From: Robertkochia flava
GTDB lineage: Bacteria; Bacteroidota; Bacteroidia; Flavobacteriales; Flavobacteriaceae
Direction: 5' to 3'
DNA length: 64,000 nucleotides
Assembly (NCBI RefSeq): GCF_020166515.1
Contig: NZ_JAINZT010000008.1
Span: 181,563 to 245,562, forward strand
Part shown: positions 8,504 through 17,486 of the stretch, one piece after another
Layout of the letters: each line of letters starts with the position of its first letter
How positions within the stretch are numbered: position 1 is the first letter of the stretch
The notes under the pieces: generated by a model
What the model was told of the DNA's origin: nothing
Database searches by the model: none
Seen by the model: only the letters and a program-made list of their open reading frames with translations
Made by a program: the position numbers and the translations under genes

Positions 8504-10690
8504 TTAGAATTGCGCATTTTCCCTTCCGGAATCGGCAGTAAACAGAAATGACGAACGGTGTTTCCGCACAATGGCAGACAACCTGGATAAAGGGGTGTCA
8601 GTACTGAAGGCGGTAATGCTGAGGTCGGCATGGGGTACCCGCTCCCAAACGTCCGGAGTGTTTTCCCTTACCAGGTATAAGCCTGTTTTTTTTGGCAGGC
8701 GGGCGCTTTCCTTCAGGTGATTCAAAAATGTTTGCCCCTGGCCTGTGGTCTGGCCTTCCCTGAGTTCGGCGATCACATTGAGTCCAGACTTCCAGTTTTC
8801 CTCCAGCAGAAGTCCCATGAGTAAGGCCAGGTCGTTATTTCCCAATTCTCTTTTGGTTTCCCAGTCCTCCGGAATATCGCGTAACCACAGGTTGATCGTT
8901 TTCTCCAGCCCCAGGCCTACCTGGGCAAAGGGGATATAAAGCAGTACCCCTCTTTTTTCATGTACCTGGTGTTTAATGAGTTCTTCATAGGGTTTGAGAT
9001 CCCTGATCCTGGAATCAATACGCAGGAATACCGAATTGGGTTTGAAATAGGCCGAGTCCAACGCCTGTATGCTGATCCGGATACTTTTTTCAAAAGTATC
9101 GCTCTCGATAAAGGAATAGGTGATCGAATCTCCCGATCGTTTCATCTTTTGAACGATAGGAGGGATTTCCTTTTTAAGGATTTCCAGGGCTCCACCGGTT
9201 CCAATACCAAGCACTTTCAGGGAACCCTTGGGATGGAAGATAGAGTAGAGCAATCGAAAGGACGAGCGCAATTCCCGGGGTTGTCTCACAGGGACCAACA
9301 GGTCCGGCTGCCATGAGCGGGGTTCATTTTGCTGGGAAAAGGAAACAGACCGTTCGGTTGCCCATTTGGCCAGGGCAGAAAACAATCCGCTCCGGGCATA
9401 ACCTCCGGAATAGTTCAGGTGTTTTCTCATCAGGTAGGCATAGATAAAAAAAACCGTTATGATAGATAACAGGGAGAATACTGCATTTACTACAAACATC
9501 ACAAAAAGGCAGGAAACACTGCCTAACAGCGGGATGATAATGGGGATGCTGAAGGTGGGCCTGAAGCTGGGCAAGGAAAGGCTTTGTTCGATAAGTACCA
9601 CCAGGTTGATCATCATATAGGTGATCAGGAAGAATAGGGTGATCAGGGGAGCGATCAGGTTCAGCTCCCGGGTGAGCAGGGCAGCCAGCACAATGACTCC
9701 GGTAAGAAAAATGGCCGCAGCCGGTTCGCCTCTCTTATTTCTTTTTTTAAGCCTTTCAGAAAAGGGCAGGATGTTCTTTTGTGCAATAGCTTCCAGTACC
9801 CTGGGGGCTCCTATAAAGGAAGTGAGGGCCGAAGAAAACGTAGCGCCGGCAAGGCCGATAAGTACGATAAGGGGTATCCATGCATGATCGATAAAGAAGG
9901 TGTAATTCTCCACCAGTTCTTCGGCATTTCCCAAAAAGGCGGCCATGATACCCAAAACGATATATACAATGGTGGTTAACCCTACGGCCCAAAGGGTGCC
10001 TTTGGGAATACTTTTCCTGGGGTTCTTTAAATCTCCCGACATATTCAGACCGGCCATGATCCCGGTAACGGCGGGGAAGAATACGGCAAAGACCATCCAG
10101 AAATTTGCCCCTATGAGCTCGCCTTCCCGCGCCTGAACAAAATCGCCAATGATCTTCGGTTGCTGGTAATCGTCAGCAAGGAAAAAACCGATCACGATGG
10201 AGGATATCGCCAGGACGATAATGGCCAGGATAACGTATTGGATCTTAAATGCCAGTTTCGTACTGAAGAAGGCAATTGCAAATACTACTGCAAAGACGGC
10301 AATATCAACCAGGAGGGGTGGATGGTCAGGGAAGATCCAGGTCCATCCTTCGCGGAAACCAAAAATATACATGGCTACGGCAATGGCCTGTGAAAGGTAC
10401 AAGGGAATGCCGATACTCCCGCCGATCTCCAGGCCCAGAGATCGGGAAATGATGGAAAAAGCACCACCGAAACCTATGCGGATGTTGGAGATGATCGAAG
10501 AAAGGGATAAACTGGTTAACAGGGTGATCGAGACGGAGATCAGGATGATGAGCACGGCACCGCCTACCCCGGCATTTCCCACAACCCACGGGAGTCTCAG
10601 GAACAGAATGATGCCCAGGATGGTGAGCAGGGTAGGTATAAAAACTCCCTGTATGGTGTTGAATTTGTTATGCTTTTGTGGTTGTTCCAC
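8504..10690 (-). CDS. SLC12 / cation-chloride cotransporter family permease
   Basis: This 728-residue protein starts with a conserved GVFIPTLLTILGIILFLR segment typical of Na-K-Cl cotransporter relatives. About twelve membrane helices extend to residue 430. A soluble C-terminal domain of nearly 300 residues follows, as in eukaryotic cation-chloride cotransporters. The family belongs to the APC superfamily. Whether this bacterial member moves Na, K and Cl or amino acids cannot be decided from sequence. It is a single gene divergent from a small lipoprotein gene. Confidence 0.82.
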   Translation of the reverse strand: MEQPQKHNKFNTIQGVFIPTLLTILGIILFLRLPWVVGNAGVGGAVLIILISVSITLLTSLSLSSIISNIRIGFGGAFSIISRSLGLEIGGSIGIPLYLSQAIAVAMYIFGFREGWTWIFPDHPPLLVDIAVFAVVFAIAFFSTKLAFKIQYVILAIIVLAISSIVIGFFLADDYQQPKIIGDFVQAREGELIGANFWMVFAVFFPAVTGIMAGLNMSGDLKNPRKSIPKGTLWAVGLTTIVYIVLGIMAAFLGNAEELVENYTFFIDHAWIPLIVLIGLAGATFSSALTSFIGAPRVLEAIAQKNILPFSERLKKRNKRGEPAAAIFLTGVIVLAALLTRELNLIAPLITLFFLITYMMINLVVLIEQSLSLPSFRPTFSIPIIIPLLGSVSCLFVMFVVNAVFSLLSIITVFFIYAYLMRKHLNYSGGYARSGLFSALAKWATERSVSFSQQNEPRSWQPDLLVPVRQPRELRSSFRLLYSIFHPKGSLKVLGIGTGGALEILKKEIPPIVQKMKRSGDSITYSFIESDTFEKSIRISIQALDSAYFKPNSVFLRIDSRIRDLKPYEELIKHQVHEKRGVLLYIPFAQVGLGLEKTINLWLRDIPEDWETKRELGNNDLALLMGLLLEENWKSGLNVIAELREGQTTGQGQTFLNHLKESARLPKKTGLYLVRENTPDVWERVPHADLSITAFSTDTPLSRLSAIVRKHRSSFLFTADSGRENAQF

Positions 10691-10878
10691 CGGTAGACGG
10701 TTTACAGTACTAATAAGTTACTCAATATTTTCGGGAATGCCTTCATTCCCTTATCTGAAGTCCGGTTTCGGGGTTGTATGGTATCGTTAAATCGGGTTTT
10801 AAGCGATGTTTTGATCGCGGTGTTGATGGTTTATTGTTAACTTTAATTCCACCTGAAAGCGGTACTAATTTCCTTACT

Positions 10879-11430
10879 ATGGTAAAGTATATTTCCTTTG
10901 GTTTTATATTACTGATGAGCTCATGTATTCCATATGCACTGGCTCCAAATATCGATGGGAATAAACTGGTGAAAGCCAATCGCTTCAAAAGAGATCTGCC
11001 GAAGTTGAATGCGCTGGTGTTCGAAGATCCTTTTGACGCAGATGTATTCTTAAATTATTTACGGAATAAATACCCGGAACACCGGGGAGAGCACCTCGTA
11101 AATATCCCTTTTGAGATCGATGGTAAGGTGTATTATTTGTCGGGATTTGAACGGGAGCGGGCTACAAAGACCTTTAACCTCTTCCCTGTTCTTGTAGACG
11201 GTGTACTGGAAAGTAATGATATCGATCCGGTTCTGGAGGAGAATTACACCAGCAGGACAGGGAAATGGTATATCCTTTTAACTGTGACCGATGGAGAGGG
11301 CAAAGATTGTTTGTCTGAAAAGTATGCAGACCGACTTTTGGTGGCCAATTACCTGAGACTGCTCTATTATGATTACTTAAACCCTCTGAAGAACATGGAG
11401 GTACTGCAAAGATCTTCGGCTAAGTACTAA
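10879..11430 (+). CDS. Small lipoprotein of unknown function
   Basis: The frame is open from 10774, but the ATG at 10879 is immediately followed by a lipoprotein signal (YISFGFILLMSSC), so the mature protein starts at the cysteine near residue 14. The total is 183 residues. The mature part is soluble and acidic, with no repeats or catalytic motif I recognise. It includes a VYYLSGFERERATKTFN stretch. It converges with the PhnA-like gene at a 28-bp gap. I do not recognise the family. Confidence 0.7.
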   Translation: MVKYISFGFILLMSSCIPYALAPNIDGNKLVKANRFKRDLPKLNALVFEDPFDADVFLNYLRNKYPEHRGEHLVNIPFEIDGKVYYLSGFERERATKTFNLFPVLVDGVLESNDIDPVLEENYTSRTGKWYILLTVTDGEGKDCLSEKYADRLLVANYLRLLYYDYLNPLKNMEVLQRSSAKY

Positions 11431-11458
11431 AGCCTTTTTGCCTGGTAAAATAAACAAA

Positions 11459-11800
11459 TTAAGCCTTGCGAACGAATTCAGATTTCAGTCCCATGGCCCC
11501 AAAGCCATCGATCCTGCAGCTGATGTTATGATCGCCTTCCACCAGTTTGATATTTTTTACTTTGGTTCCTGCTTTGACTGGTCCCTTTGCCCCTTTTACA
11601 GGCAGGTCTTTGATCACGATCACCGCATCCCCGTCTTCCAGGCGGTTGCCATTTGAGTCCAGGATCACCAATTCATTTTCATCGGGCACGTCAGCGGGAT
11701 CCCATTCGTATCCGCATTCCGGACAGGCGTACTGGTCTTGGGTCTTGAGATATCCGTAGGGAGACTCACATTGGGGACAGGGTTTCATTTCGTCAGACAT
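11459..11800 (-). CDS. PhnA/YjdM-type zinc-ribbon protein
   Basis: From the ATG at 11800 the protein has 113 residues; an upstream extension to 11851 adds 17 non-conserved residues and is rejected. The N-terminus has a zinc ribbon (CPQCESP ... CPECGYEW), followed by the small beta-barrel PhnA domain (VKDLPVKG-like core, [10 protein letters not shown]). Family knowledge: PhnA/YjdM was named for its linkage to phosphonate genes in E. coli, but it is not required for phosphonate use and its function is unresolved. Here it stands alone with no phosphonate genes nearby. Confidence 0.85.
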   Translation of the reverse strand: MSDEMKPCPQCESPYGYLKTQDQYACPECGYEWDPADVPDENELVILDSNGNRLEDGDAVIVIKDLPVKGAKGPVKAGTKVKNIKLVEGDHNISCRIDGFGAMGLKSEFVRKA

Positions 11801-11950
11801 GGCGGATTGTTTTTTGTATAATGAGGTTTTAAATAAGGGGAGATCAGGCAACCCTTATTTTTAGTTGTGCAAAGATATCAAATTTCAAAGCTACAAAGGT
11901 GCAAATGAGTAAAGTCGTGAAGTCGTAAAAGATGTAAAGTTATCATCTCC

Positions 11951-12076
11951 CAACTCAAACTCAAACTCAAACTCCAACTCAAACTCCAACTCAAACTCCA
12001 ACCTACCGTGCTTCGCACAGGCAGGATTTCCTCCCGTGAGGGATGGCAAGCTCCAACTCCAACTCCAACTCCAACC
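11951..12076. repeat. Low-complexity array of CAAACT/CCAACT units with an embedded hairpin repeat
   Basis: Two blocks of hexamers related to CTCAAA and CTCCAA (about 11951-12001 and 12051-12076) flank a non-tandem element (12002-12050). That element shares two segments with 19090-19164. The array ends exactly at the stop codon of the Kelch gene (12077). Read on the coding strand of that gene it is G/T-rich (GAGTTTGAG). Confidence 0.85.
12002..12025. repeat. Hairpin-forming dispersed repeat, copy 1
   Basis: The 24-bp segment can fold as CCT-A-CC-GTGC, loop TTC, GCAC-A-GG-C-AGG, a nine-pair stem with one bulge and one mismatch. An almost identical copy (one base different) lies at 19141-19164. 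It is followed by a second shared segment, GATTT..CTCCC.TGAGGG, with a TCCC/GGGA mini-stem (12024-12048). Confidence 0.7.
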
Positions 12077-13114
12077 TCACCCTCCAATCGTCAGACTCTC
12101 AAGGATATTCGAGGTCTCATTGCCTCCGGCTTTTTTAGCTCCGGCAATGGCATAAAGGGTGTTGCCAATTGATGCGCCGGCTAATCCATGTCTTGGGGTC
12201 AGCATATCAGGGCCTTTGTTCCACTCGTCCCTTTCCGGATCGTAGATCCAGCATTGGGGATATACCCCACCGCCATTATCAAAAAACTCCCCTCCGAAGG
12301 CATAGAGTTTTCCACCCACTGCTGCTGCGGCAAGGCCGCCCTGCGCCTGAGGCATGGGGGTGGCTGTATGCCATCGGTCTTCCCTGGGGTCATATACCTC
12401 CAGCGTGTTTGCATTTCCTCCGGAAACGGTGCGGCCCCCGGTAATATAGAGCCTGTTGTCAATCACTGCTCCCGCAGCACTATTACGCGCAGTGGGGGCC
12501 GGGGCAGCATTCTCCCAACGGTCGGAGTCGGGTAGATATACCAGGTGCCGAGCGGTATCAATATGATCATTCCAGGTGGCATTGGAGGTGCCTTTAGGAG
12601 TGCGCCCTCCAACTACATGGATCCGGTCTTGAAGAGAGGCAGCAACGGTTTCCCCGTGCGCTATCGGGGCATTGGCTCCCTGCTCCCAGAGGTTGTTCGC
12701 CTGATTAAATATCCAGGTCTGCTGCTGCATAACCCAGGTAGCATGGGCCCCTTTGGAAATAAAACCTCCAAGGCCATAGAGCTTACCGTCATGGGCTGCC
12801 AGCTGCAGGTGATGTCTTGGTTCCGGCAGGGGGGTGAGGGTATCCCACAGATCGGTTTCCGGGTTATAACTCAGGTGACCGTTGGAAACCTGTGCCTCTC
12901 CTGGGGTAAATATAAATCCACCCGCCATATGGATCTTACCCTGAAGCACGGCACAATAGATCTCCTGAACGCGGTAGGGAAGAGATGCTCTTTTCTGCCA
13001 ACCTGTTAGGCTCAGGGAATGGGCTTTTAATGGATCCGGAAGAAGGGCTGTGAATGCAAAAGCCAATCCTGCCTGTTTAATAAAACGTCTTCTCGGAGCG
13101 TTATGATCATTCAT
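12077..13114 (-). CDS. Tat-exported Kelch-repeat beta-propeller protein
   Basis: This 345-residue protein starts with a twin-arginine signal (RRRFIKQAG, residues 8-16, then a hydrophobic stretch and a likely cleavage near PLKAHS). The rest is Kelch repeats, each with a GG pair followed by W spacing (for example GLGGFI, VVGGRT, ITGGRT, AFGGEF), predicting a six-bladed propeller. Tat export suggests folding before transport. No catalytic residues are evident; propellers of this kind often bind glycans or proteins. It lies 17 bp downstream of the DUF6090 gene and may be co-transcribed with it. Confidence 0.85.
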   Translation of the reverse strand: MNDHNAPRRRFIKQAGLAFAFTALLPDPLKAHSLSLTGWQKRASLPYRVQEIYCAVLQGKIHMAGGFIFTPGEAQVSNGHLSYNPETDLWDTLTPLPEPRHHLQLAAHDGKLYGLGGFISKGAHATWVMQQQTWIFNQANNLWEQGANAPIAHGETVAASLQDRIHVVGGRTPKGTSNATWNDHIDTARHLVYLPDSDRWENAAPAPTARNSAAGAVIDNRLYITGGRTVSGGNANTLEVYDPREDRWHTATPMPQAQGGLAAAAVGGKLYAFGGEFFDNGGGVYPQCWIYDPERDEWNKGPDMLTPRHGLAGASIGNTLYAIAGAKKAGGNETSNILESLTIGG

Positions 13115-13131
13115 GGGTATTGCTTTGAAGG

Positions 13132-13899
13132 TTATTCGATGTCTTGTGCAATAAGGTTTAGTATATGTTCCAATTCCTCCATCAGGGGCTGGTAATGGGC
13201 ATTTTCTGTGGCTATTCCCGCAAGGATGAAAAAGATCAGGTTGTTCTCGAATGCCTTCGACCGATATAAATTTAAATTACTCTCCAGGGAAGCTTTATCA
13301 TCGGGACCAGGCTTGTCTTCCCAAACTCCTGCCTGCGAAAGAATTACAGCCAGACTTTGTTCATTAGTGCGCACCATATCGAGCACATGGTCTCTTTGTT
13401 CCTTAAGTTCGGCTTCCTGTTTGGCAATATCCTCAAGGGTAGACAGCCAGTTAGTCAGGGCTTTTCGCAACTCTGGATCCGACAGGTCCCGGAGACTTCC
13501 GGAATTGATCATCTCCATGAGCAGCGAATTGTTAGGGTTAAAGGCAATGTCGTTGGAAAATGAACGGTAGATCAGTTTCGAGATCGCTTTTTCATCGGCA
13601 ATACCGTCCGGATTCTTTACCAGGGTCAGGATCTCCCGGGCACCCAGGTAATTCTCCCGGTTTACCTTTAGCAGGGTTTCCAGTTTTTGTCTGCTGGTCT
13701 GGAATTCCTTTTGAAGGCCGTAAAGATAGATGGTTTCCTTTTCAGCGATCTTCTTTTTTTCCTGGGTATTATTGATGGCCAGGGCTATAAGGATACCGAT
13801 CACGACCAGGATCACTTCGCCGATGGCATAAACCAGGTAATTCGTTAATTTTTTTTGGTCAAGCATTTGTTTGCGAAGGCTGCGTAAAATTTTTAACAT
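13132..13899 (-). CDS. DUF6090-type membrane-anchored protein
   Basis: A 255-residue protein with a basic N-terminal segment (LRSLRKQML), one strong membrane helix near residues 24-45 (YAIGEVILVVIGILIALAIN) and a large alpha-helical soluble part. The helix followed by NN(T)QE and a long charged helix is the hallmark of DUF6090, a Bacteroidota family of unknown function that is often present in many copies. It is followed 17 bp later by the Kelch gene. Confidence 0.8.
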   Translation of the reverse strand: MLKILRSLRKQMLDQKKLTNYLVYAIGEVILVVIGILIALAINNTQEKKKIAEKETIYLYGLQKEFQTSRQKLETLLKVNRENYLGAREILTLVKNPDGIADEKAISKLIYRSFSNDIAFNPNNSLLMEMINSGSLRDLSDPELRKALTNWLSTLEDIAKQEAELKEQRDHVLDMVRTNEQSLAVILSQAGVWEDKPGPDDKASLESNLNLYRSKAFENNLIFFILAGIATENAHYQPLMEELEHILNLIAQDIE

Positions 13900-14017
13900 G
13901 GTAGTCGTTTAAGGGTCTGGTGGAGCATAAAATTAAACTCCCGGCTTTTAAAAATACGCAATTGCATTTTTAACTATGGACAATTAAATTCCGGGAACAA
14001 ACTTCGAAATTTTGAGG

Positions 14018-14560
14018 TCAGACTGACATCTCATAGGCCTGCTGGATCCACTGCTTTAATTCTGTATCGATATCTTTCAAATCGCTCACCCGAACCCGAT
14101 GCGTGCACATGGTGCCAAAGGGCCCGGATTCTTCCAGGCGATCGGTAACGGGAATATCCTTGAGTTTGAATCCTAGGTCGATACGGGTTTTGGTGGCCGG
14201 CTTGATCAGCAGGAACTGGTGCTTTCTGATGATACTTACGCTGGTCTTTTTCGGGGTTACCGTTACGTCGTCTCCAAGGCCGGTTACGAACCCGATAAGG
14301 GCCTCATAAATGGGATATAAACCTTCCCTGCCCTTGTATTGGTATGCAATGAGATCGACTTCGTTGGGAGCTTGTTCATTGGACAGGGTAACGATGGTGT
14401 TGGCGAACCCATGAGTAACCCCGTGTTCTTCTTTAAGGAAGGTTACCGCTTCTGAATGTTTTTCAAAGGAATGATCTTTCAGGACCTTCTTCCATTCCTC
14501 TAAGGACCGGCCTGTTTTTTCAGGCATGTTATCGATCATGGCTTGCAGTGCTTTATTCAT
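14018..14560 (-). CDS. DUF4287/DUF5655-type protein
   Basis: A 180-residue protein. Residues 1-60 form a helical segment (MPEKTGRSLEEWKKVL ... EHGVTHGFANTIV) typical of DUF4287. Residues 75-180 form the DUF5655 alpha/beta domain (VSIIRKHQFLLIKPATKTRIDLGFKL, with a FGTMCTHRVRV strand). Both are uncharacterised; the C-terminal domain is sometimes found fused to nucleic-acid enzymes. It is a monocistronic cytoplasmic protein. Confidence 0.75.
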   Translation of the reverse strand: MNKALQAMIDNMPEKTGRSLEEWKKVLKDHSFEKHSEAVTFLKEEHGVTHGFANTIVTLSNEQAPNEVDLIAYQYKGREGLYPIYEALIGFVTGLGDDVTVTPKKTSVSIIRKHQFLLIKPATKTRIDLGFKLKDIPVTDRLEESGPFGTMCTHRVRVSDLKDIDTELKQWIQQAYEMSV

Positions 14561-14705
14561 AGTGATGGCTTTTCCGGATTCAACAGGTTGGATAATTACT
14601 TAAAAGTAATGATAAACAGTTATTTATGAAAGTCCTCCGAACTTGCCGGAAGTCTTGAGATCCGGAGCTGTCCGTGGCACTTGTCTTTTCAAAGTTCATG
14701 CATTG

Positions 14706-14735
14706 TTGGGTTACACCATATAATTCCTAAATTTC
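14706..14735 (+). promoter_or_regulatory. Candidate Bacteroidota promoter of the acylase gene
   Basis: TTG at 14706-14708 and TAAATTTC at 14728-14735 are separated by 19 bp. They match the -33 TTG and -7 TAnnTTTG pattern with one mismatch, and sit 23 bp before the ATG at 14758. Confidence 0.45.
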
Positions 14736-14757
14736 CGGTCAAATATGATCTTTCGGT

Positions 14758-16908
14758 ATGAAAAAATTGCGTTATCCTTTTCTCATCCTCTCCGGAGTGT
14801 TTCTTCTGATCTACCTGGTTGCTTTGCTTACCCTTCCTTCGAAACCCGACCTGGGAGCATTCGTTGAAAAAGCAGCTGCCTATAATGTGGAGATCCTCAG
14901 GGACAGCCTGGGCGTGCCGCATATTTACGGAAAAACCGATACCGATGTGGCATTTGGTATGGGCTATGCCCAAAGTGAGGACGATTTTGAGACCCTTCAG
15001 GATGTTTTGCTGGCTACCCGTGGAAGGATCGCCTCCAAATACGGATACACAGCTGCTAAAACAGACTATGTAGTTAATTTCATGGGGGTATGGGATGCGG
15101 TAGATTCGAAGTATGAGGAGGAGGTGCCCGATTCCGTAAAGACCATTGCCGAGGCCTTTGCCGATGGAATCAACCTGTACGCTGCCCAGCATCCCGGGAT
15201 CTGGTCGCGCTTCCTGTTTCCCGTAACGGGAAGGGATGTGGTAGCAGGTTTTACCTTTAAGACGCCGATGTTCTATGGATTTGACAGTGCATTAGGGAAG
15301 ATGATGGAGCCCCTGGAACCGTCAGGTATGGAAACCAATGGGGAAACGGCCTTAATGTGGAATAGTGAGGAAAAGGCACCTCTCGGGAGCCAGGGGATAG
15401 CCATTGCTCCCCACCGGTCGGAAGATGGATTCACCCGGTTGCTCGTAAATTCCCATCAGCCCCTCGATGGACCCGTGGCCTGGTATGAGGCCAGGTTGCA
15501 TTCTGAAGAAGGCCTTAATATGGCCGGGGGAACCTTTCCGGGAGTGCCTGTAATTATTCATGGGCATAATGAACATCTTGGATGGGCCAATACCGTAAAC
15601 AAGCCGGATCTGGTCGATTTTTATGAGATAGAAGTGAATCCTGAAAATGAGATGCAATATAAACTGGATGGGCAATGGGTGAATTTTCAGAAAAAGACCG
15701 CAGAGATATTGGTTAAGTTTCTCGGTCCGGTGCGATGGACCTTTGAGAAAGAGATCCTCATTTCGAAGCATGGACCCGTGCTGGAGACAGACCATGGCCT
15801 TTATGCCGTTAAATGGGCCGGAGCGGGAGAAGTGCGTACCCTGGAATTTATGTATCGAATAAATAAGGCAAAAAACCAGGAAGCCTTTGAGTCTGCCCTG
15901 GCTATGAATGCCATGCCCAGCATTAACTATATCTACGCAGATAAGGAGGGGAATATTGCCCATTATTACAACGGTATGTTTCCGGACCGACCGGAAGGGG
16001 AGGACTGGAATGCGGTGCTTCCGGGCGATCGTTCCGAGCTGATCTGGAAGGGGTATCTGCCCTTCGGGAAAATGCCTAAAACGGTGAACCCTGAGAGCGG
16101 ACTGGTGTATAATGCCAATAACACTCCGTTCTCTTCTACAGACGGGGATGACGATCCGCAACCAGCCTCGTTTTCGGAAACCATGGGTTTGGAAACCAGG
16201 GAAACCAACCGATCTCTTCAGATCGAGGCCATCGCTTCCGGGGATAGTATAATTGGGGAAGAGGATCTGGTGGATCTGAAATACGATCTGCGGTATCATC
16301 CTGAATACCCTCCGGTAAAAAGACTGCAGTACTGGTTATCCCAGTCGGATATGGACGCAATGATGGCCCCTGCCTACCGGGCTGCCCTGGAGCAACTTCG
16401 CGGATGGGACCTGAGTACAGGTAAAAAAAATGAGACAGCAGCCCTGGCCTTGCTTACGCTGAAACCTCTTATTTCTGATGTGAACGCTCCCGATGAATTG
16501 CTGGTGGAAGCCTTCAAAAATGCGGTGGATGATCTTTTGCGTTTTTATGGCACTACTTCGATCGCCCTTGGCGACATTCAGAAATTACAGAGGGGAGAAA
16601 AGGAATTTCCCATTTCGGGAGGGCCGGATATTTTAAGGGCCGTATATACCGACGGACTCAACGAAGAGGGGGAAATGGTTGCAAAGGCAGGAGACGGGTA
16701 TACGATGTTCGTGGCCTGGGACAGCACCGGACTCAAACAGTCCAGGGCAATTCATCAGTATGGTGCAGCCAAGGGACAGGAAGCTTCGCCTCATTACAAT
16801 GACCAGATGAAGATGTTTACAGATCATGAGCTGCGCGATATTCCATTTACCCGCGAAGCCCTGGAGCAACAGGTGGAAGAAAGGTATCATCCGCTGGACA
16901 GGGAGTAG
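14758..16908 (+). CDS. Penicillin acylase family Ntn-hydrolase
   Basis: The 716-residue precursor has an N-terminal hydrophobic segment (residues 7-27), so it is exported or anchored. The alpha-chain portion opens with VEILRDSLGVPHIYG and FGMGYAQSEDDF. The beta-chain nucleophile is S211 in LGSQGIAIAP, reached after autocatalytic cleavage before the serine. The GVPVIIHGHNEHLGWANT segment is the conserved oxyanion/metal region. Gln replaces the more usual Asn right after the serine. Relatives hydrolyse amides, including acyl-homoserine lactones in some cases; the true substrate here is unknown. A G/T-rich repeat array begins right after the stop. Confidence 0.88.
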   Translation: MKKLRYPFLILSGVFLLIYLVALLTLPSKPDLGAFVEKAAAYNVEILRDSLGVPHIYGKTDTDVAFGMGYAQSEDDFETLQDVLLATRGRIASKYGYTAAKTDYVVNFMGVWDAVDSKYEEEVPDSVKTIAEAFADGINLYAAQHPGIWSRFLFPVTGRDVVAGFTFKTPMFYGFDSALGKMMEPLEPSGMETNGETALMWNSEEKAPLGSQGIAIAPHRSEDGFTRLLVNSHQPLDGPVAWYEARLHSEEGLNMAGGTFPGVPVIIHGHNEHLGWANTVNKPDLVDFYEIEVNPENEMQYKLDGQWVNFQKKTAEILVKFLGPVRWTFEKEILISKHGPVLETDHGLYAVKWAGAGEVRTLEFMYRINKAKNQEAFESALAMNAMPSINYIYADKEGNIAHYYNGMFPDRPEGEDWNAVLPGDRSELIWKGYLPFGKMPKTVNPESGLVYNANNTPFSSTDGDDDPQPASFSETMGLETRETNRSLQIEAIASGDSIIGEEDLVDLKYDLRYHPEYPPVKRLQYWLSQSDMDAMMAPAYRAALEQLRGWDLSTGKKNETAALALLTLKPLISDVNAPDELLVEAFKNAVDDLLRFYGTTSIALGDIQKLQRGEKEFPISGGPDILRAVYTDGLNEEGEMVAKAGDGYTMFVAWDSTGLKQSRAIHQYGAAKGQEASPHYNDQMKMFTDHELRDIPFTREALEQQVEERYHPLDRE

Positions 16909-16910
16909 GG

Positions 16911-16997
16911 AGATGGAGTTTGAGTTTGAGCAAGGAGTTTGAGTTTGAGTTGGGAGATGGAGTTTGAGCAAGGAGTTTGAGTTGGAGAATGGGAATA
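16911..16997. repeat. GAGTTTGAG low-complexity array
   Basis: This is an imperfect array of GAGTTTGAG, GAGATGGAG and GAGCAAGGAG units beginning 3 bp after the acylase stop codon. It is the complement type of the CTCAAAC arrays at 11951 and 19169. It has the same G/T-rich sense on the coding strand of the gene it follows. Confidence 0.85.
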
Positions 16998-17113
16998 TGG
17001 TGGAAGTTGAAACTCCGTTTACTTCCATGGTTCCGGAAACTTCCGGAGGCGTTCATTTTAGCCTGGCCAGAGCACACCGGTTCCTGAACCCGGGCTTTCC
17101 TCAGGTGTTATAC

Positions 17114-17257
17114 TTAAAGGTCACTCGTGGTATGTGCTACATCCCGGCAGCATTCGCACTTGCTGCATTCACAAACCTCACAGGGGCAATCGTACTTGCT
17201 GCAATCGCCGCAGTTGCATTTTTTGCAGTCGCAATTGGTACAGATACACTGACTCAT
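17114..17257 (-). CDS. Metallothionein-like cysteine-rich small protein
   Basis: A 47-residue minus-strand frame (ATG at 17257, TAA at 17116-17114) contains 14 cysteines. They are arranged as repeated CxC units separated by two residues, with one longer gap: positions 4, 6, 9, 11, 14, 16, 19, 24, 26, 29, 31, 34, 36 and 37. There is no signal peptide and almost no hydrophobic residue, as in metallothioneins that wrap Zn, Cd or Cu clusters in the cytoplasm. An A-rich leader precedes the ATG and a TATCTTTG box lies 59 bp upstream. The opposite frame gives a cysteine-poor hydrophobic peptide and is taken as the shadow. It does not match a bacterial SmtA-type spacing that I can recall, so the exact family is open. 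Confidence 0.75.
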   Translation of the reverse strand: MSQCICTNCDCKKCNCGDCSKYDCPCEVCECSKCECCRDVAHTTSDL

Positions 17258-17315
17258 AACTTTCTTTTTTTGACTTGGCTACAGGGTAGGGGTATATCAG
17301 GAGGTTAGGGAACTT

Positions 17316-17323
17316 CAAAGATA
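17316..17323 (-). promoter_or_regulatory. Candidate -7 element of the cysteine-rich peptide gene
   Basis: On the minus strand this reads TATCTTTG, an exact TAnnTTTG match, 59 bp before the ATG at 17257. No clear TTG -33 element is seen. Confidence 0.4.
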
Positions 17324-17486
17324 AGCAATAATGTGCAGGTGTAACAGTTCGGAGGTCTGGAAGTCTTTATATAAAATAAGCAGGAGGACGAAAGAAGGAA
17401 GATTGCAAATGATCAGCTTGATCTACCTTATATTTTCTTTTACCAACCTTTAAAGACATGCTATTCACCAGTCAATTTCTATACCT

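Noticed and set aside
15352..16299. 315-codon minus-strand open frame opposite the acylase gene
   Set aside because: It is antisense to a clear Ntn-hydrolase and lacks any domain; such shadows are common in this moderate-GC genome.
16964..17308. Plus-strand 114-codon open frame across the repeat array and cysteine-rich gene
   Set aside because: It starts in the low-complexity array and its hydrophobic Ala-rich part is merely the antisense of the CxC-rich peptide.
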